Positions 1 through 6,429 are shown, numbered from the stretch's first letter. The stretch: 9,292 nucleotides of DNA from Pseudomonadota bacterium (GCA_023391175.1 JAEWBL010000090.1:1-9292); one strand, 5' to 3'. The notes: a model not told the origin generated them from the sequence alone. Numbers and translations: made by a program.

Positions 1-577
1 CCAGCACACCAGGCTCACAACGGAGCGCGACGACCTCAACGAGGCCATCCGCCGCCTGCGCGCCGCCATCCAGAGCCTCAACCGCGAAGCCCGTGAACGG
101 CTTCAGGCCTCGTTCGCGGTGGTGGACGGGCACTTCCGCAAGCTCTTCGACACGCTGTTCGGCGGCGGCGAGGCGCAATTGGTCCTAACCGATGCCGACG
201 ATCCGTTGGAAGCCGGCCTCGACATCATCGCCAAGCCCCCCGGCAAGAAGCCGCAGACACTGATGCTGCTGTCCGGCGGTGAGCAGGCGCTGACTGCCAT
301 GGCGCTCATCTTCGCGGTCTTCCTGACGAATCCCGCCCCCATCTGCGTGCTGGACGAGGTGGACGCGCCGCTCGACGACGCCAACGTCGAGCGATTCTGT
401 ACCCTTCTGGAGGAGATGACGCGCCTCACCGATACGCGCTTTCTCACCATCACCCACAATCCGATCACCATGGCCCACCAGAATCGCCTCTTCGGGGTCA
501 CCATGGCGGAGCGGGGAATCTCCCGTCTGGTGTCCGTGGATCTGCAGAGCGCCGAGCGCCTGCGGGAGGCGGTTTAG
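1..577 (+). CDS. smc: Chromosome segregation protein SMC, C-terminal ATPase head (5' end outside window)
   Basis: This is the 3' end of the SMC condensin subunit, the ATPase that compacts and helps segregate the chromosome. The frame is open from base 2 and gives 191 residues; a full SMC is about 1,150. Visible in order are the end of a charged coiled coil (about residues 1-35, rich in Arg, Glu and Leu), then the C-lobe of the ABC-type head. The lobe carries the ABC signature LSGGE (90-94), the Walker B motif [13 protein letters not shown] (114-126, with catalytic Glu119) and the switch histidine in THNP (H152). The N-terminal Walker A lobe and hinge lie upstream of the window. The first in-window start-like codon (GTG at 119) is internal and is not a real start. 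The gene ends at TAG 575-577 and is followed by a probable terminator and the promoter of the ATP synthase cluster, so it should not be co-transcribed with it. Identification is secure. Confidence 0.95.
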   Translation, partial: QHTRLTTERDDLNEAIRRLRAAIQSLNREARERLQASFAVVDGHFRKLFDTLFGGGEAQLVLTDADDPLEAGLDIIAKPPGKKPQTLMLLSGGEQALTAMALIFAVFLTNPAPICVLDEVDAPLDDANVERFCTLLEEMTRLTDTRFLTITHNPITMAHQNRLFGVTMAERGISRLVSVDLQSAERLREAV

Positions 578-658
578 CGGCCCGGACCATGCTTGAACGG
601 GGCCTTTCCCGTGCGGCGGACTCGACCGTGCGGAAGGGCGCCAGCCCACGCTTTCCAT

Positions 659-712
659 TGCGGCAGCGACGACGCGGCGAAGCACGATGTCGCAGCCACA
701 TTTTTCTCTTTT
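659..712 (+). terminator. Probable Rho-independent terminator of smc
   Basis: Bases 659-670 pair with 689-700. The core is GGC then GCGAC against GTCGC then GCC, with one A-A mismatch inside and a C-A mismatch nearer the base, around an 18-nt loop. The stem is followed directly by a T-rich tract from 701 (TTTTTCTCTTTTATTTT). This is the only T-rich run in the spacer and sits 80-135 bases after the smc stop. The imperfect stem and large loop keep the confidence moderate. Confidence 0.5.
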
Positions 713-745
713 ATTTTCAGAAGCTTGATACCTACTGCGGCCGCC

Positions 746-774
746 TTGACACTCAATTTTGACGCAACTATGGT
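746..774 (+). promoter_or_regulatory. Sigma-70-type promoter of the F0 ATP synthase operon
   Basis: A perfect -35 hexamer TTGACA (746-751) is followed, after a 17-bp spacer, by TATGGT (769-774; 4 of 6 matches to TATAAT). The expected start of transcription is about 781-782, giving a leader of about 50 nt before atpI. The region just upstream (701-720) is unusually T-rich for this GC-rich DNA and could act as an UP-like element. The placement between a terminator-like hairpin and the first F0 gene supports the call. Confidence 0.65.
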
Positions 775-831
775 GCGCCGCGGTTCGAGGGGGAGGGCTG
801 CGGTCCTCCACCGGAGCCAGGAACTTGCGCC

Positions 832-1215
832 ATGTCCGGACCTGACGATACCTCCACAGGAGGCAAAAGCGGACCGGACGGGGCGGCAGGCTCCCGGCCC
901 ACCGATACCGAGCTCTCCGCAAGGCTTGAGCAGCTCAACACCTCGTTGGGCCACGTCCGCACCAAAGCCGAGGTCCCGGCTCCGAAAGAGCAGGATACCT
1001 CGTCCAAATCGGGCGTCGCGCTTGCCTTCCGGTTGGGTGCCGAATTTGTGTCGGGCGTTCTGGTGGGGTCTCTCATCGGCTACGGGATCGACCGTTTCTT
1101 CTCGATCACGCCTTGGGGGCTGATCGTGTTCACGCTGGTCGGCTTCGCCGCGGGCGTGGTGAACATGCTGAGGGCGTCCGGCGAAGGCCGGAAGGTCGGC
1201 CCCGGCAAGTCCTGA
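832..1215 (+). CDS. atpI: ATP synthase protein I (AtpI), F0 assembly factor
   Basis: AtpI is the small membrane protein encoded first in many F0 operons. From family knowledge it helps assemble the c ring and is not part of the finished enzyme. The 127-residue protein has a polar, Gly/Ser/Pro-rich cytoplasmic N-terminus (1-58). Two membrane segments follow (about 63-85 and 94-113) around the loop [11 protein letters not shown], the hairpin layout typical of the family (ATPase_gene1/AtpI), then a short basic tail. The ATG at 832 is preceded by an AGGA-like ribosome site about 10 bases upstream. It lies 57 bp after the -10 box and is followed by atpB after a 176-bp spacer. Sequence conservation in AtpI is low, so the call rests on topology plus position at the head of the F0 genes. 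Confidence 0.88.
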   Translation: MSGPDDTSTGGKSGPDGAAGSRPTDTELSARLEQLNTSLGHVRTKAEVPAPKEQDTSSKSGVALAFRLGAEFVSGVLVGSLIGYGIDRFFSITPWGLIVFTLVGFAAGVVNMLRASGEGRKVGPGKS

Positions 1216-1391
1216 CGAGCGCCGCCTGCGGGGCAAGGGCGCGGCGGGACAGGGATTTCGGGGCGGTGCGAGCCGCCCGGGTCATTGGGGCGGAGTCCGG
1301 CGACGGATGTCGACCTGTTGATACATTTGGCGGCTTCGGCCGTGATCTTGGGTTCAGCGGCCGAGGCCGCGATGGCAGGGGGCGCGTTCGG

Positions 1392-2144
1392 ATGACCGTC
1401 GATCCGATCCACCAGTTCGAGATCAAGCGCTATGTCGAGCTGCTGAACCTCAGCAGCGTGCAATTCTCGTTCACGAACGCCGCCGTCTTCATGTTCGGCA
1501 TCGTGGCGATCATCTTCTTCTTCCTCACCTACGCCACCCGCGGCCGCACCCTTGTACCGGGCCGGGCCCAGTCGGCGGCGGAGATGAGCTACGAATTCAT
1601 CGCCAAGATGGTGCGCGACAGCGCCGGCAACCAGGGCATGGTGTTCTTCCCCCTGGTGTTCTCGCTCTTCATGTTCGTCCTGGTGGCGAACGTGGTGGGC
1701 CTCATTCCCTACACCTTCACCGTCACGGCGCACCTGATCGTCACTGCCGCCCTGGCGCTGCTGGTGATCGGCACCGTCATCATCTACGGCTTCTGGAAGC
1801 ACGGCACCCACTTCCTGCACCTTTTCGTGCCGTCGGGCGTCCCGGGCTTTCTGCTTCCCTTCCTGGTGGTGATCGAGGTCGTCTCGTTCCTCTCCCGCCC
1901 CATCAGCCTGTCGCTGCGTCTGTTCGCCAACATGCTGGCCGGCCACATCGCGCTGAAGGTGTTCGCCTTCTTCGTTGTGGGCCTCGCCTCGGCCGGTGTC
2001 GCCGGCTGGTTCGGCGCGACGCTGCCCTTCCTGATGATCGTGGCGCTCACCGCGCTGGAGCTTCTGGTGGCGGTGCTGCAGGCCTACGTGTTCGCGGTGC
2101 TCACCTCGATCTACCTCAACGACGCGATCCACCCGGGTCACTGA
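1392..2144 (+). CDS. atpB: ATP synthase F0 subunit a (proton channel)
   Basis: Subunit a forms the two proton half-channels of the ATP synthase next to the rotating c ring in the inner membrane. I chose ATG 1392: it gives the usual N-terminus ([12 protein letters not shown]) and 250 residues, and an AGGGGG ribosome site lies about 10 bases upstream; the open frame upstream of it does not resemble the family. Hydrophobic segments occur at about 30-47, 84-106, 112-133, 153-168, 172-199 and 208-243. The essential arginine is R176 in [12 protein letters not shown] (E. coli R210). Q230 matches E. coli Q252. E. coli E219 and H245 correspond to H185 and E223, the swapped arrangement also seen in mitochondria. 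The C-terminus ([12 protein letters not shown]) is typical of alphaproteobacteria. It is followed 63 bp later by atpE. Confidence 0.96.
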   Translation: MTVDPIHQFEIKRYVELLNLSSVQFSFTNAAVFMFGIVAIIFFFLTYATRGRTLVPGRAQSAAEMSYEFIAKMVRDSAGNQGMVFFPLVFSLFMFVLVANVVGLIPYTFTVTAHLIVTAALALLVIGTVIIYGFWKHGTHFLHLFVPSGVPGFLLPFLVVIEVVSFLSRPISLSLRLFANMLAGHIALKVFAFFVVGLASAGVAGWFGATLPFLMIVALTALELLVAVLQAYVFAVLTSIYLNDAIHPGH

Positions 2145-2189
2145 TCCGGACGTCGCCTCGCCGTTCCACCGGTTTCCCCAACACTCGAG

Positions 2190-2201
2190 TTTTTGAAGGA
2201 G
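2190..2201 (+). promoter_or_regulatory. Strong ribosome binding site with U-rich enhancer before atpE
   Basis: A run of five T (2190-2194) is followed by GA and AAGGAG (2196-2201), six bases before the ATG at 2208. This is the best Shine-Dalgarno match in the F0 operon and decides the atpE start over the upstream in-frame TTG at 2193. A U-rich stretch before a strong site fits the need for many c subunits per enzyme; that functional reading is inference. Confidence 0.7.
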
Positions 2202-2207
2202 CAGTCC

Positions 2208-2435
2208 ATGGATCCCGCAGCTGGTAAGTTCATTGGTGCCGGTCTCGCCTGCCTCGGCATGGGTCTCGCCGGCGTCGGCGTCGGTAACATCTTCGGCAAC
2301 TTCCTCTCCGGCGCCCTGCGCAACCCGTCGGCCGCCGACGGCCAGTTCGCCCGCGCGTTCATCGGCGCTGCGCTCGCGGAAGGTCTCGGCATCTTCTCGC
2401 TCGTCGTCGCCCTCGTCCTGCTGTTCGTGGCCTGA
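2208..2435 (+). CDS. atpE: ATP synthase F0 subunit c (c-ring monomer)
   Basis: Subunit c is the proteolipid that assembles into the rotor ring; protonation of its central carboxylate drives rotation. The 75-residue protein is two membrane helices. Helix 1 (about 8-32) holds the alternating glycine motif G10, G12, G17, G19, G22, G24, G26 that packs the ring. The polar loop carries R38-N39-P40, which contacts the F1 foot. Helix 2 (about 48-74) carries the proton-binding carboxylate E58 in [11 protein letters not shown]. Length and residues are fully typical for alphaproteobacteria. The start at ATG 2208 is fixed by the AAGGAG site. The gene is followed by a 110-bp spacer with two hairpins before atpF', which may lower b' relative to c or protect the atpE transcript. 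Confidence 0.97.
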   Translation: MDPAAGKFIGAGLACLGMGLAGVGVGNIFGNFLSGALRNPSAADGQFARAFIGAALAEGLGIFSLVVALVLLFVA

Positions 2436-2460
2436 TTTCAGGTCGCGACGACTGAGGCAT

Positions 2461-2481
2461 CCCGGGCGCCTGGCGCCCGGG
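2461..2481 (+). repeat. GC-rich perfect hairpin after atpE
   Basis: Bases 2461-2470 and 2472-2481 are perfect inverted copies around one central base. As RNA this makes a nine-base-pair, all-GC stem (CCCGGGCGC with GCGCCCGGG) closed by a CTG loop. It starts 26 bases after the atpE stop. No T-run follows, so it is not a classical terminator. It is more likely a transcript-stability, processing or attenuation element; the role is inferred. Confidence 0.75.
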
Positions 2482-2495
2482 CGCAGTGATTGACA

Positions 2496-2528
2496 ACCTG
2501 TGCTTGAGACACCCTTGTCTTGACAGGT
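2496..2528 (+). repeat. Second, imperfect hairpin before atpF'
   Basis: ACCTGT (2496-2501) pairs with ACAGGT (2523-2528). Inside, AGACA (2507-2511) pairs with TGTCT (2516-2520) around a CCCT loop, with two G-U pairs extending the stem and a three-base bulge on the 5' side. It ends only four bases before the AAGG ribosome site of atpF', so it could affect translation of b'. The stem is modest, and the function is inferred. Confidence 0.4.
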
Positions 2529-2545
2529 GCGAAGGCGGGCAAGCC

Positions 2546-3277
2546 ATGATGAAGTCGTGGAAAGTGACTGTCGCGCTGGCGTTTGCGGGTGCGGTCCTGA
2601 TGGGCGCTCCCGTCTCGGCGGCGAGCGATCCAGCCGGCAAGCCGGCGACGGTCGCGCAGGCGGCTCCGCCCACCGGCGCTGCCGGGCATGGGACCCACGA
2701 GCCTGCCGCCGCAGTTCCCGGAGCGGGACACGCGGATGCGGGCCATGGCGGCGGGGCCGAGCATGGCAGCAAGAGCCATTTCCCCCCCTTCGACGGCACG
2801 ACCTTCGCCTCGCAGCTGCTGTGGCTCGTCCTGAGCTTCGGCCTGCTCTATTTCCTGATGAGCCGCATCGCCCTTCCGCGCATCGGCCGCATCCTGGAAG
2901 AGCGCCACGACCGCATCGCCGACGATCTCGAAGAGGCGGCGAAGCACAAGGCCGACAGCGAGGCCGCCCAGGCGGCCTACGAGAAGGCCCTCAACGAGGC
3001 CCGCGCCAAGGCCAATTCCATCGCCGGCGAGACGCGCAACCGTCTCAGCGCCGAACAGGATGCCAACCGCAAGTCGCTTGAGGCGGAACTCGCTACCAAG
3101 CTTGCGGCGGCCGAAGAGCGCATCACCTCCACCAAGACCGAAGCTCTGACGCATGTGAAGGGCATCGCCGTGGACGCCACCGGCGCCATCGTCTCCACCC
3201 TCATCGGCACGAGCCCTGCTCAGCACGAGGTGGAACAGGCTGTCGACAGCGCCCTCGCCAAGAAGGACGCGGCCTGA
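2546..3277 (+). CDS. atpF': ATP synthase F0 subunit b' with N-terminal signal-like segment and His-rich extension
   Basis: This is the divergent b-type subunit (also called b2, atpF2 or atpG) that pairs with b to form the peripheral stalk of alphaproteobacterial and photosynthetic ATP synthases. The protein has 243 residues from ATG 2546 (ATG 2549 is equally possible); a weak AAGG site lies 10 bases upstream. Residues 5-26 look like a signal peptide with a cleavage-like VSA-A site. Residues 27-80 are Ala/Gly/Pro-rich with six histidines (48, 51, 62, 67, 73, 78). The anchor helix is about 85-105 (SQLLWLVLSFGLLYFLM). A long charged coiled coil (about 110-200) follows, and a C-terminal piece contacts F1. 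The layout implies N-terminus outside and stalk in the cytoplasm. The extension makes it longer than plain b subunits (about 160). Confidence 0.93.
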   Translation: MMKSWKVTVALAFAGAVLMGAPVSAASDPAGKPATVAQAAPPTGAAGHGTHEPAAAVPGAGHADAGHGGGAEHGSKSHFPPFDGTTFASQLLWLVLSFGLLYFLMSRIALPRIGRILEERHDRIADDLEEAAKHKADSEAAQAAYEKALNEARAKANSIAGETRNRLSAEQDANRKSLEAELATKLAAAEERITSTKTEALTHVKGIAVDATGAIVSTLIGTSPAQHEVEQAVDSALAKKDAA

Positions 3278-3308
3278 CGGTCGTGCTGCCCGCGCGCCTT
3301 AAAGGTCG

Positions 3309-3394
3309 CCGGGCCCGGAATTCCGAACGCGCCGATTGGTTTGCGTTCTTTACAAGACCCTGACGTTTCAACGTCGCGCAGGCCCGGACCGGGC
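3309..3394 (+). repeat. Three short palindromes in the atpF'-atpF spacer
   Basis: The 145-bp spacer carries CCGGGCCCGG (3309-3318), GACGTT-TC-AACGTC (3362-3375) and GCCCGG-A-CCGGGC (3382-3394). Each is a perfect inverted repeat, and the first and third could also pair with each other. They precede the GAGGA ribosome site of atpF by 17 bases or more. They may be RNA structures that set b expression, protein sites, or chance GC-rich palindromes; only the sequence symmetry is certain. Confidence 0.4.
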
Positions 3395-3422
3395 GGTCGC
3401 AGACGGACCCGAGGACGACGTT

Positions 3423-3914
3423 ATGAACGAGATGTCACTGGCTGAACTTTGGGTCGCCATCGCCTTCGTGGTCTTCGTCGGCATCCTGATCTATGCCGGC
3501 GCCCACCGCGCCATCGCTTCCGCGCTCGATAGCCGCGGCCAGCGCATCTCTGCCGAGCTGGAAGAAGCCCGCCGGCTGAAGGAAGAGGCGCAGAAGCTGG
3601 TGGCCGAGTTCAAGCGCAAGCAGCGCGAGGCCGAGGCCGAGGCGGAGTCCATCGTCACCGCCGCCAAGGCGGAGGCCGAGCGTCTCGCGGCCGAGGCGAA
3701 GGCCAAGCTTGAGGACTTCGTGTCCCGCCGCACCAAGATGGCAGAGGACAAGATCGCCCAGGCGGAGCATCAGGCCGTGGCCGACGTGAAGGCGATCGCC
3801 GCCGAAGCCGCCGCCAAGGCCGCCGAGGTTCTCCTCGGCCGCGCCGCGACGGGCGACGTGTCCGACCGCCTGATCTCGAACGCCATCGGCGAGGTCAAGG
3901 CCAAGCTGAACTGA
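3423..3914 (+). CDS. atpF: ATP synthase F0 subunit b (peripheral stalk)
   Basis: Subunit b is the second stator stalk protein and dimerises with b' to hold F1 against the turning rotor. From ATG 3423 the product has 163 residues, the usual b length; the GAGGA site at 3411-3415 and the short N-terminus before the helix support this start over the longer open frame upstream. One membrane helix (about 8-26, LWVAIAFVVFVGILIYAGA) is followed by an almost unbroken Ala/Glu/Lys-rich coiled coil (about 35-135). The C-terminus includes VLLGRAATGDVSDRLI, the part that meets the delta subunit. It is the last gene of the F0 operon; a strong terminator begins 22 bases after its stop, so the F1 genes (atpHAGDC) are encoded elsewhere, as is normal for alphaproteobacteria. 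Confidence 0.95.
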   Translation: MNEMSLAELWVAIAFVVFVGILIYAGAHRAIASALDSRGQRISAELEEARRLKEEAQKLVAEFKRKQREAEAEAESIVTAAKAEAERLAAEAKAKLEDFVSRRTKMAEDKIAQAEHQAVADVKAIAAEAAAKAAEVLLGRAATGDVSDRLISNAIGEVKAKLN

Positions 3915-3936
3915 GCGTCGGCGCTCCGTTTTCCCG

Positions 3937-3961
3937 AAAGGCCGCCTTTGGCGGCCTTTTT
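3937..3961 (+). terminator. Rho-independent terminator of the F0 ATP synthase operon
   Basis: AAAGGCCGCC (3937-3946) pairs perfectly with GGCGGCCTTT (3950-3959) around a TTT loop, giving a ten-base-pair stem that runs straight into a T-tract (3957-3961). It lies 22 bases after the atpF stop. This is the clearest terminator in the window. Confidence 0.92.
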
Positions 3962-4131
3962 CATTTTAGCGCCCCTCATGCGCCTCGCGCGCAGCGCGAT
4001 TCGCGCCGTCGTTGAAGATTCCCAGGCCCATTGGTCGAAAGACCTGTGGCCATCCGCCCCGGACAGTCGCGGAAGCGTGGCCGGTCTGCCGACGCCTTGA
4101 TTGAGCCGCCGGCCTGGTCCATTGCTAGGGC

Positions 4132-5388
4132 ATGTGGCGCGCAGCGGAAACACATGCTTCCAAGCCCGGACCGGACCGGCAACGCGGTCACGTCCGTGGG
4201 CGGACGAACCCGTTCGCCGTGCTGGTGCTCGCCCTCCTCACCGGCGTGCTACTCTGCGCCGATGCTGGCCGCCCGGCCTTTGCGCAGAACGATTTCTTCT
4301 TTTTCCTGCGCCCCCCGGCCAACGTCCCGCGCGGCAATCCGCAGCCCCAGCAGCGTCCGCAGCAGCAACGCCCCCCGCAGAATTCCGGCTGGTGGCCGTT
4401 CCAGCCCCAGCCTGATCTCCTGCCGCCGCCCCAGCAGGCCAAGCCCCAGGCTCCGGCCGAGCCGACCGGCGTGGTCTATGGCTCCGCCGACGCTGCGAGC
4501 CAGGGCAAACGCGTGCCGCCGAGCCAGTTCGTGCTGGTGCTGGGCGATCGCCTCGCCGGACAGCTTGCCCAGGGCCTCGCCGATTCGTACGTGCCCGATC
4601 GCCAGCGCATCGCCATCATCGACAACACGGTCGATGAGAGCGGCTTTCTGCCGGCCCCTGTCGACTGGCTCTCCCGCCTCCCCGACGCGATCGCCGCGGC
4701 GCGCCCCTCCGTGACCGTCGTGGCGTTGGGCTCGGACGACCTCCAGCCCATCAAGGACGGCGACACCCAGGCCCAGCCGCTAACCGAGCGCTGGAACGAA
4801 TTGTACGGCAAGCGCGTGGACGAGGTGCTGGCCGCACTGCGCGAGAAGGCCGGGCGGGTCATCGTGGTCGGCGTCGCCCCGGTCGCCAACGGCCAGCTCT
4901 CGGATGACTATGCGAAGCTGAACGAAATTCTGCGCGCGCGGGTCGCGCGGGCGGGCCTCACCTTCGCCAATGTCTGGGACGGCTTCGTCGATGAGGACGG
5001 AAAATACATGGCGAACGGCCCGGCAGTGGACGGCCAGCGCCGGCGCCTGAGGTTCAACGACGGCGTGCGGTTCACCCGCGCCGGCGGACGAAAGCTCGCG
5101 TTCTTCGTGCAGAAGGACATCAACCGCATGCTGGAGGAGAGCGGCGGAACCCGTACGGCGCCGACGCCTGATGCCACGAGCGGGCCTGAACGGCCCTCCG
5201 CGCTCGCCGGTGCCCCGGCCACTGGCCGCGATGCCCGCCAGGAACCGCTTCAGGTGTCCGCGGGTGCTGCCTCCGCGGCGAAGGTGCTCAAGGATGGCGT
5301 CGCTCCGCCGCCCGTCCGCGGGCGGGCCGACGATTTCACCTGGCCGCCTCCTGGCGTAGAGCCTGCCGCCGCTGCGCCAGCGCGCTGA
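4132..5388 (+). CDS. Exported SGNH-fold protein, DUF459 family, with degenerate catalytic residues
   Basis: The 418-residue protein is exported and belongs by motif order to the SGNH/GDSL-like DUF459 family; the family's function is not settled. ATG 4132 is the first start after an in-frame stop at 4126 but lacks a good ribosome site. A signal peptide (about 28-51, cut near AFA-Q) is followed by a Pro/Gln-rich linker (about 61-110). The SGNH domain (about 131-336) comes next, then a low-complexity Ala/Pro tail. Block I reads VLVLGDRL (134-141), with Arg140 where hydrolases have the nucleophilic Ser of GDS. Block III reads LGSDD (199-203). Block V reads DGVRFT (310-315), with Arg313 where the catalytic His is expected. 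It may therefore bind cell-envelope polymers without hydrolysing them (inference). The gene stands alone between the F0 terminator and the CoA-lyase operon. Confidence 0.8.
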   Translation: MWRAAETHASKPGPDRQRGHVRGRTNPFAVLVLALLTGVLLCADAGRPAFAQNDFFFFLRPPANVPRGNPQPQQRPQQQRPPQNSGWWPFQPQPDLLPPPQQAKPQAPAEPTGVVYGSADAASQGKRVPPSQFVLVLGDRLAGQLAQGLADSYVPDRQRIAIIDNTVDESGFLPAPVDWLSRLPDAIAAARPSVTVVALGSDDLQPIKDGDTQAQPLTERWNELYGKRVDEVLAALREKAGRVIVVGVAPVANGQLSDDYAKLNEILRARVARAGLTFANVWDGFVDEDGKYMANGPAVDGQRRRLRFNDGVRFTRAGGRKLAFFVQKDINRMLEESGGTRTAPTPDATSGPERPSALAGAPATGRDARQEPLQVSAGAASAAKVLKDGVAPPPVRGRADDFTWPPPGVEPAAAAPAR

Positions 5389-5511
5389 CCGCCCCCGTCA
5401 TTCCGACGGCCGCCCCCTCTGCCGCAGCGCGGCAAAATCCGCTTTTCAAAGCCGGAGCGCCGCTTTACCGATTTGAGGGAAGAAGTGCGGGCGCCGCCCG
5501 CCGCATCGGTC

Positions 5512-5517
5512 GAGGAG
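5512..5517 (+). promoter_or_regulatory. Ribosome binding site of the CoA lyase gene
   Basis: GAGGAG lies five bases before ATG 5523 and fixes this start. In the 134 bp between the previous stop and this gene I found no convincing -35/-10 pair, so the promoter of the downstream three-gene unit is not identified. Confidence 0.7.
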
Positions 5518-5522
5518 CCGTC

Positions 5523-6422
5523 ATGTCCGAGGGAAATTCCGCCGCGTCCATCCGTCCGCGCCGCAGCGTCCTCTACATGCCCGGCTCCAACGCCCGCGCG
5601 CTCGAGAAGGCGCGCACCCTGCCCGCGGACGCGGTGATCCTCGACCTTGAGGATGCTGTCGCGCCCGACGCCAAGGTGGAAGCCCGCGGCCGGATCGTTG
5701 AGACGGTGAAGGCCGGCGGCTTCGGTCCGCGTGAAGTCGTCATCCGCATCAACGGCCTCGACACGCCGTGGGGGCCGGATGATCTGGAAGCCGCCGCATC
5801 CGCCACGCCCGACGCGATCCTGCTGCCGAAGGTGCAGTCGGTGGAGCAGCTCGTCACCGTCGGCCGCCGCCTCAAGGCGCTGGACGTGCCCGCCACCACC
5901 CGGGTCTGGGCGATGATCGAGACGCCACTGGCGATCCTCGACATCAAGTCCATCGCCGCCGCCGCGCAGGACCCGCTCACCCGTCTCTCTGTGTTCGTGC
6001 TGGGCACCAACGACCTCGCCAAGGAAACCCGCGCCGCGCTGGTGCCGGGCCGCGCACCCATGGTGGGGTGGCTGAGCCTCGTGGTGGCCGCCGCCCGCGT
6101 CTATGGCGTCGATGTACTCGACGGGGTGTGGAATCAGTTCCAGGACCTCGACGGCTTCAAGACCGAATGCGCCCAGGGCGTCGAGTTCGGAATGGACGGC
6201 AAGACGCTCATCCATCCGAGCCAGATCGAGCCCTGCAACATCGCCTTCAGCCCGCCGGAGGCCGACGTGGCCCGCGCCCGGGCGATCATCGCCGCCTTCG
6301 CGCTGCCCGAGAACGCCGGCAAGGGCGTCATCACCCTCGACGGCCGCATGGTGGAGCTGCTGCATGCGGAGATGGCCAAGCGGACCGTCGCGCTGGCCGA
6401 CGCCATCGCCGCCCGCGTCTGA
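5523..6422 (+). CDS. HpcH/HpaI aldolase / citrate lyase beta-like CoA-ester lyase
   Basis: The 299-residue protein belongs to the CitE-like lyases, Mg-dependent TIM-barrel enzymes that cleave or form C-C bonds of malyl-CoA-type esters or hydrolyse them. Motifs in order: RSVLYMPGSN (14-23), DLEDAV (41-46), RINGLDTPW (75-83, with the CoA/substrate Arg75), LPKV (101-104), IET with metal ligand E133 (132-134), GTNDL with metal ligand D164 (161-165), and GKTLIHPSQI (226-235). All catalytic-site positions I can judge are intact. It is shorter than typical Mcl1-type malyl-CoA lyases (about 320) and closer to CitE/Mcl2-type proteins. Activity could therefore be malyl- or citramalyl-CoA lyase, or malyl-CoA thioesterase; the sequence alone does not decide. 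The mch gene 2 kb downstream makes a C4-C5 acyl-CoA substrate attractive. The next gene starts seven bases after its stop. Confidence 0.88.
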   Translation: MSEGNSAASIRPRRSVLYMPGSNARALEKARTLPADAVILDLEDAVAPDAKVEARGRIVETVKAGGFGPREVVIRINGLDTPWGPDDLEAAASATPDAILLPKVQSVEQLVTVGRRLKALDVPATTRVWAMIETPLAILDIKSIAAAAQDPLTRLSVFVLGTNDLAKETRAALVPGRAPMVGWLSLVVAAARVYGVDVLDGVWNQFQDLDGFKTECAQGVEFGMDGKTLIHPSQIEPCNIAFSPPEADVARARAIIAAFALPENAGKGVITLDGRMVELLHAEMAKRTVALADAIAARV

Positions 6423-6429
6423 GCGCGCC

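Noticed and set aside
1318..1346. TTGATA-like -35 in the atpI-atpB spacer as an internal promoter
   Set aside because: Nothing resembling a -10 hexamer occurs 16-19 bp downstream.
1080..2141. A 353-codon minus-strand open frame opposite atpB
   Set aside because: Highly charged His/Glu/Asp-rich product typical of antisense to a membrane protein gene; atpB is unambiguous.
2490..2525. Two TTGACA boxes (2490-2495 and 2520-2525) upstream of atpF'
   Set aside because: No acceptable -10 hexamer at 16-19 bp from either; the second would place the -10 on the atpF' start codon. They are better explained as arms of the hairpin region.
4033..4044. GGTC-GAAA-GACC GNRA-type mini-hairpin in the spacer before the DUF459 gene
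   Set aside because: A four-base-pair stem is expected by chance, and no larger RNA architecture surrounds it. The rest of 3962-4131 shows no convincing promoter or gene.
4031..4714. A 227-codon plus-strand open frame overlapping the DUF459 gene
   Set aside because: Arg/Pro/Ser-rich without motifs; the overlapping frame has a signal peptide and SGNH blocks.
5395..5409. CCGTC-ATTCC-GACGG hairpin after the DUF459 gene as a terminator
   Set aside because: Only five base pairs and no T-run follow; too weak to call.
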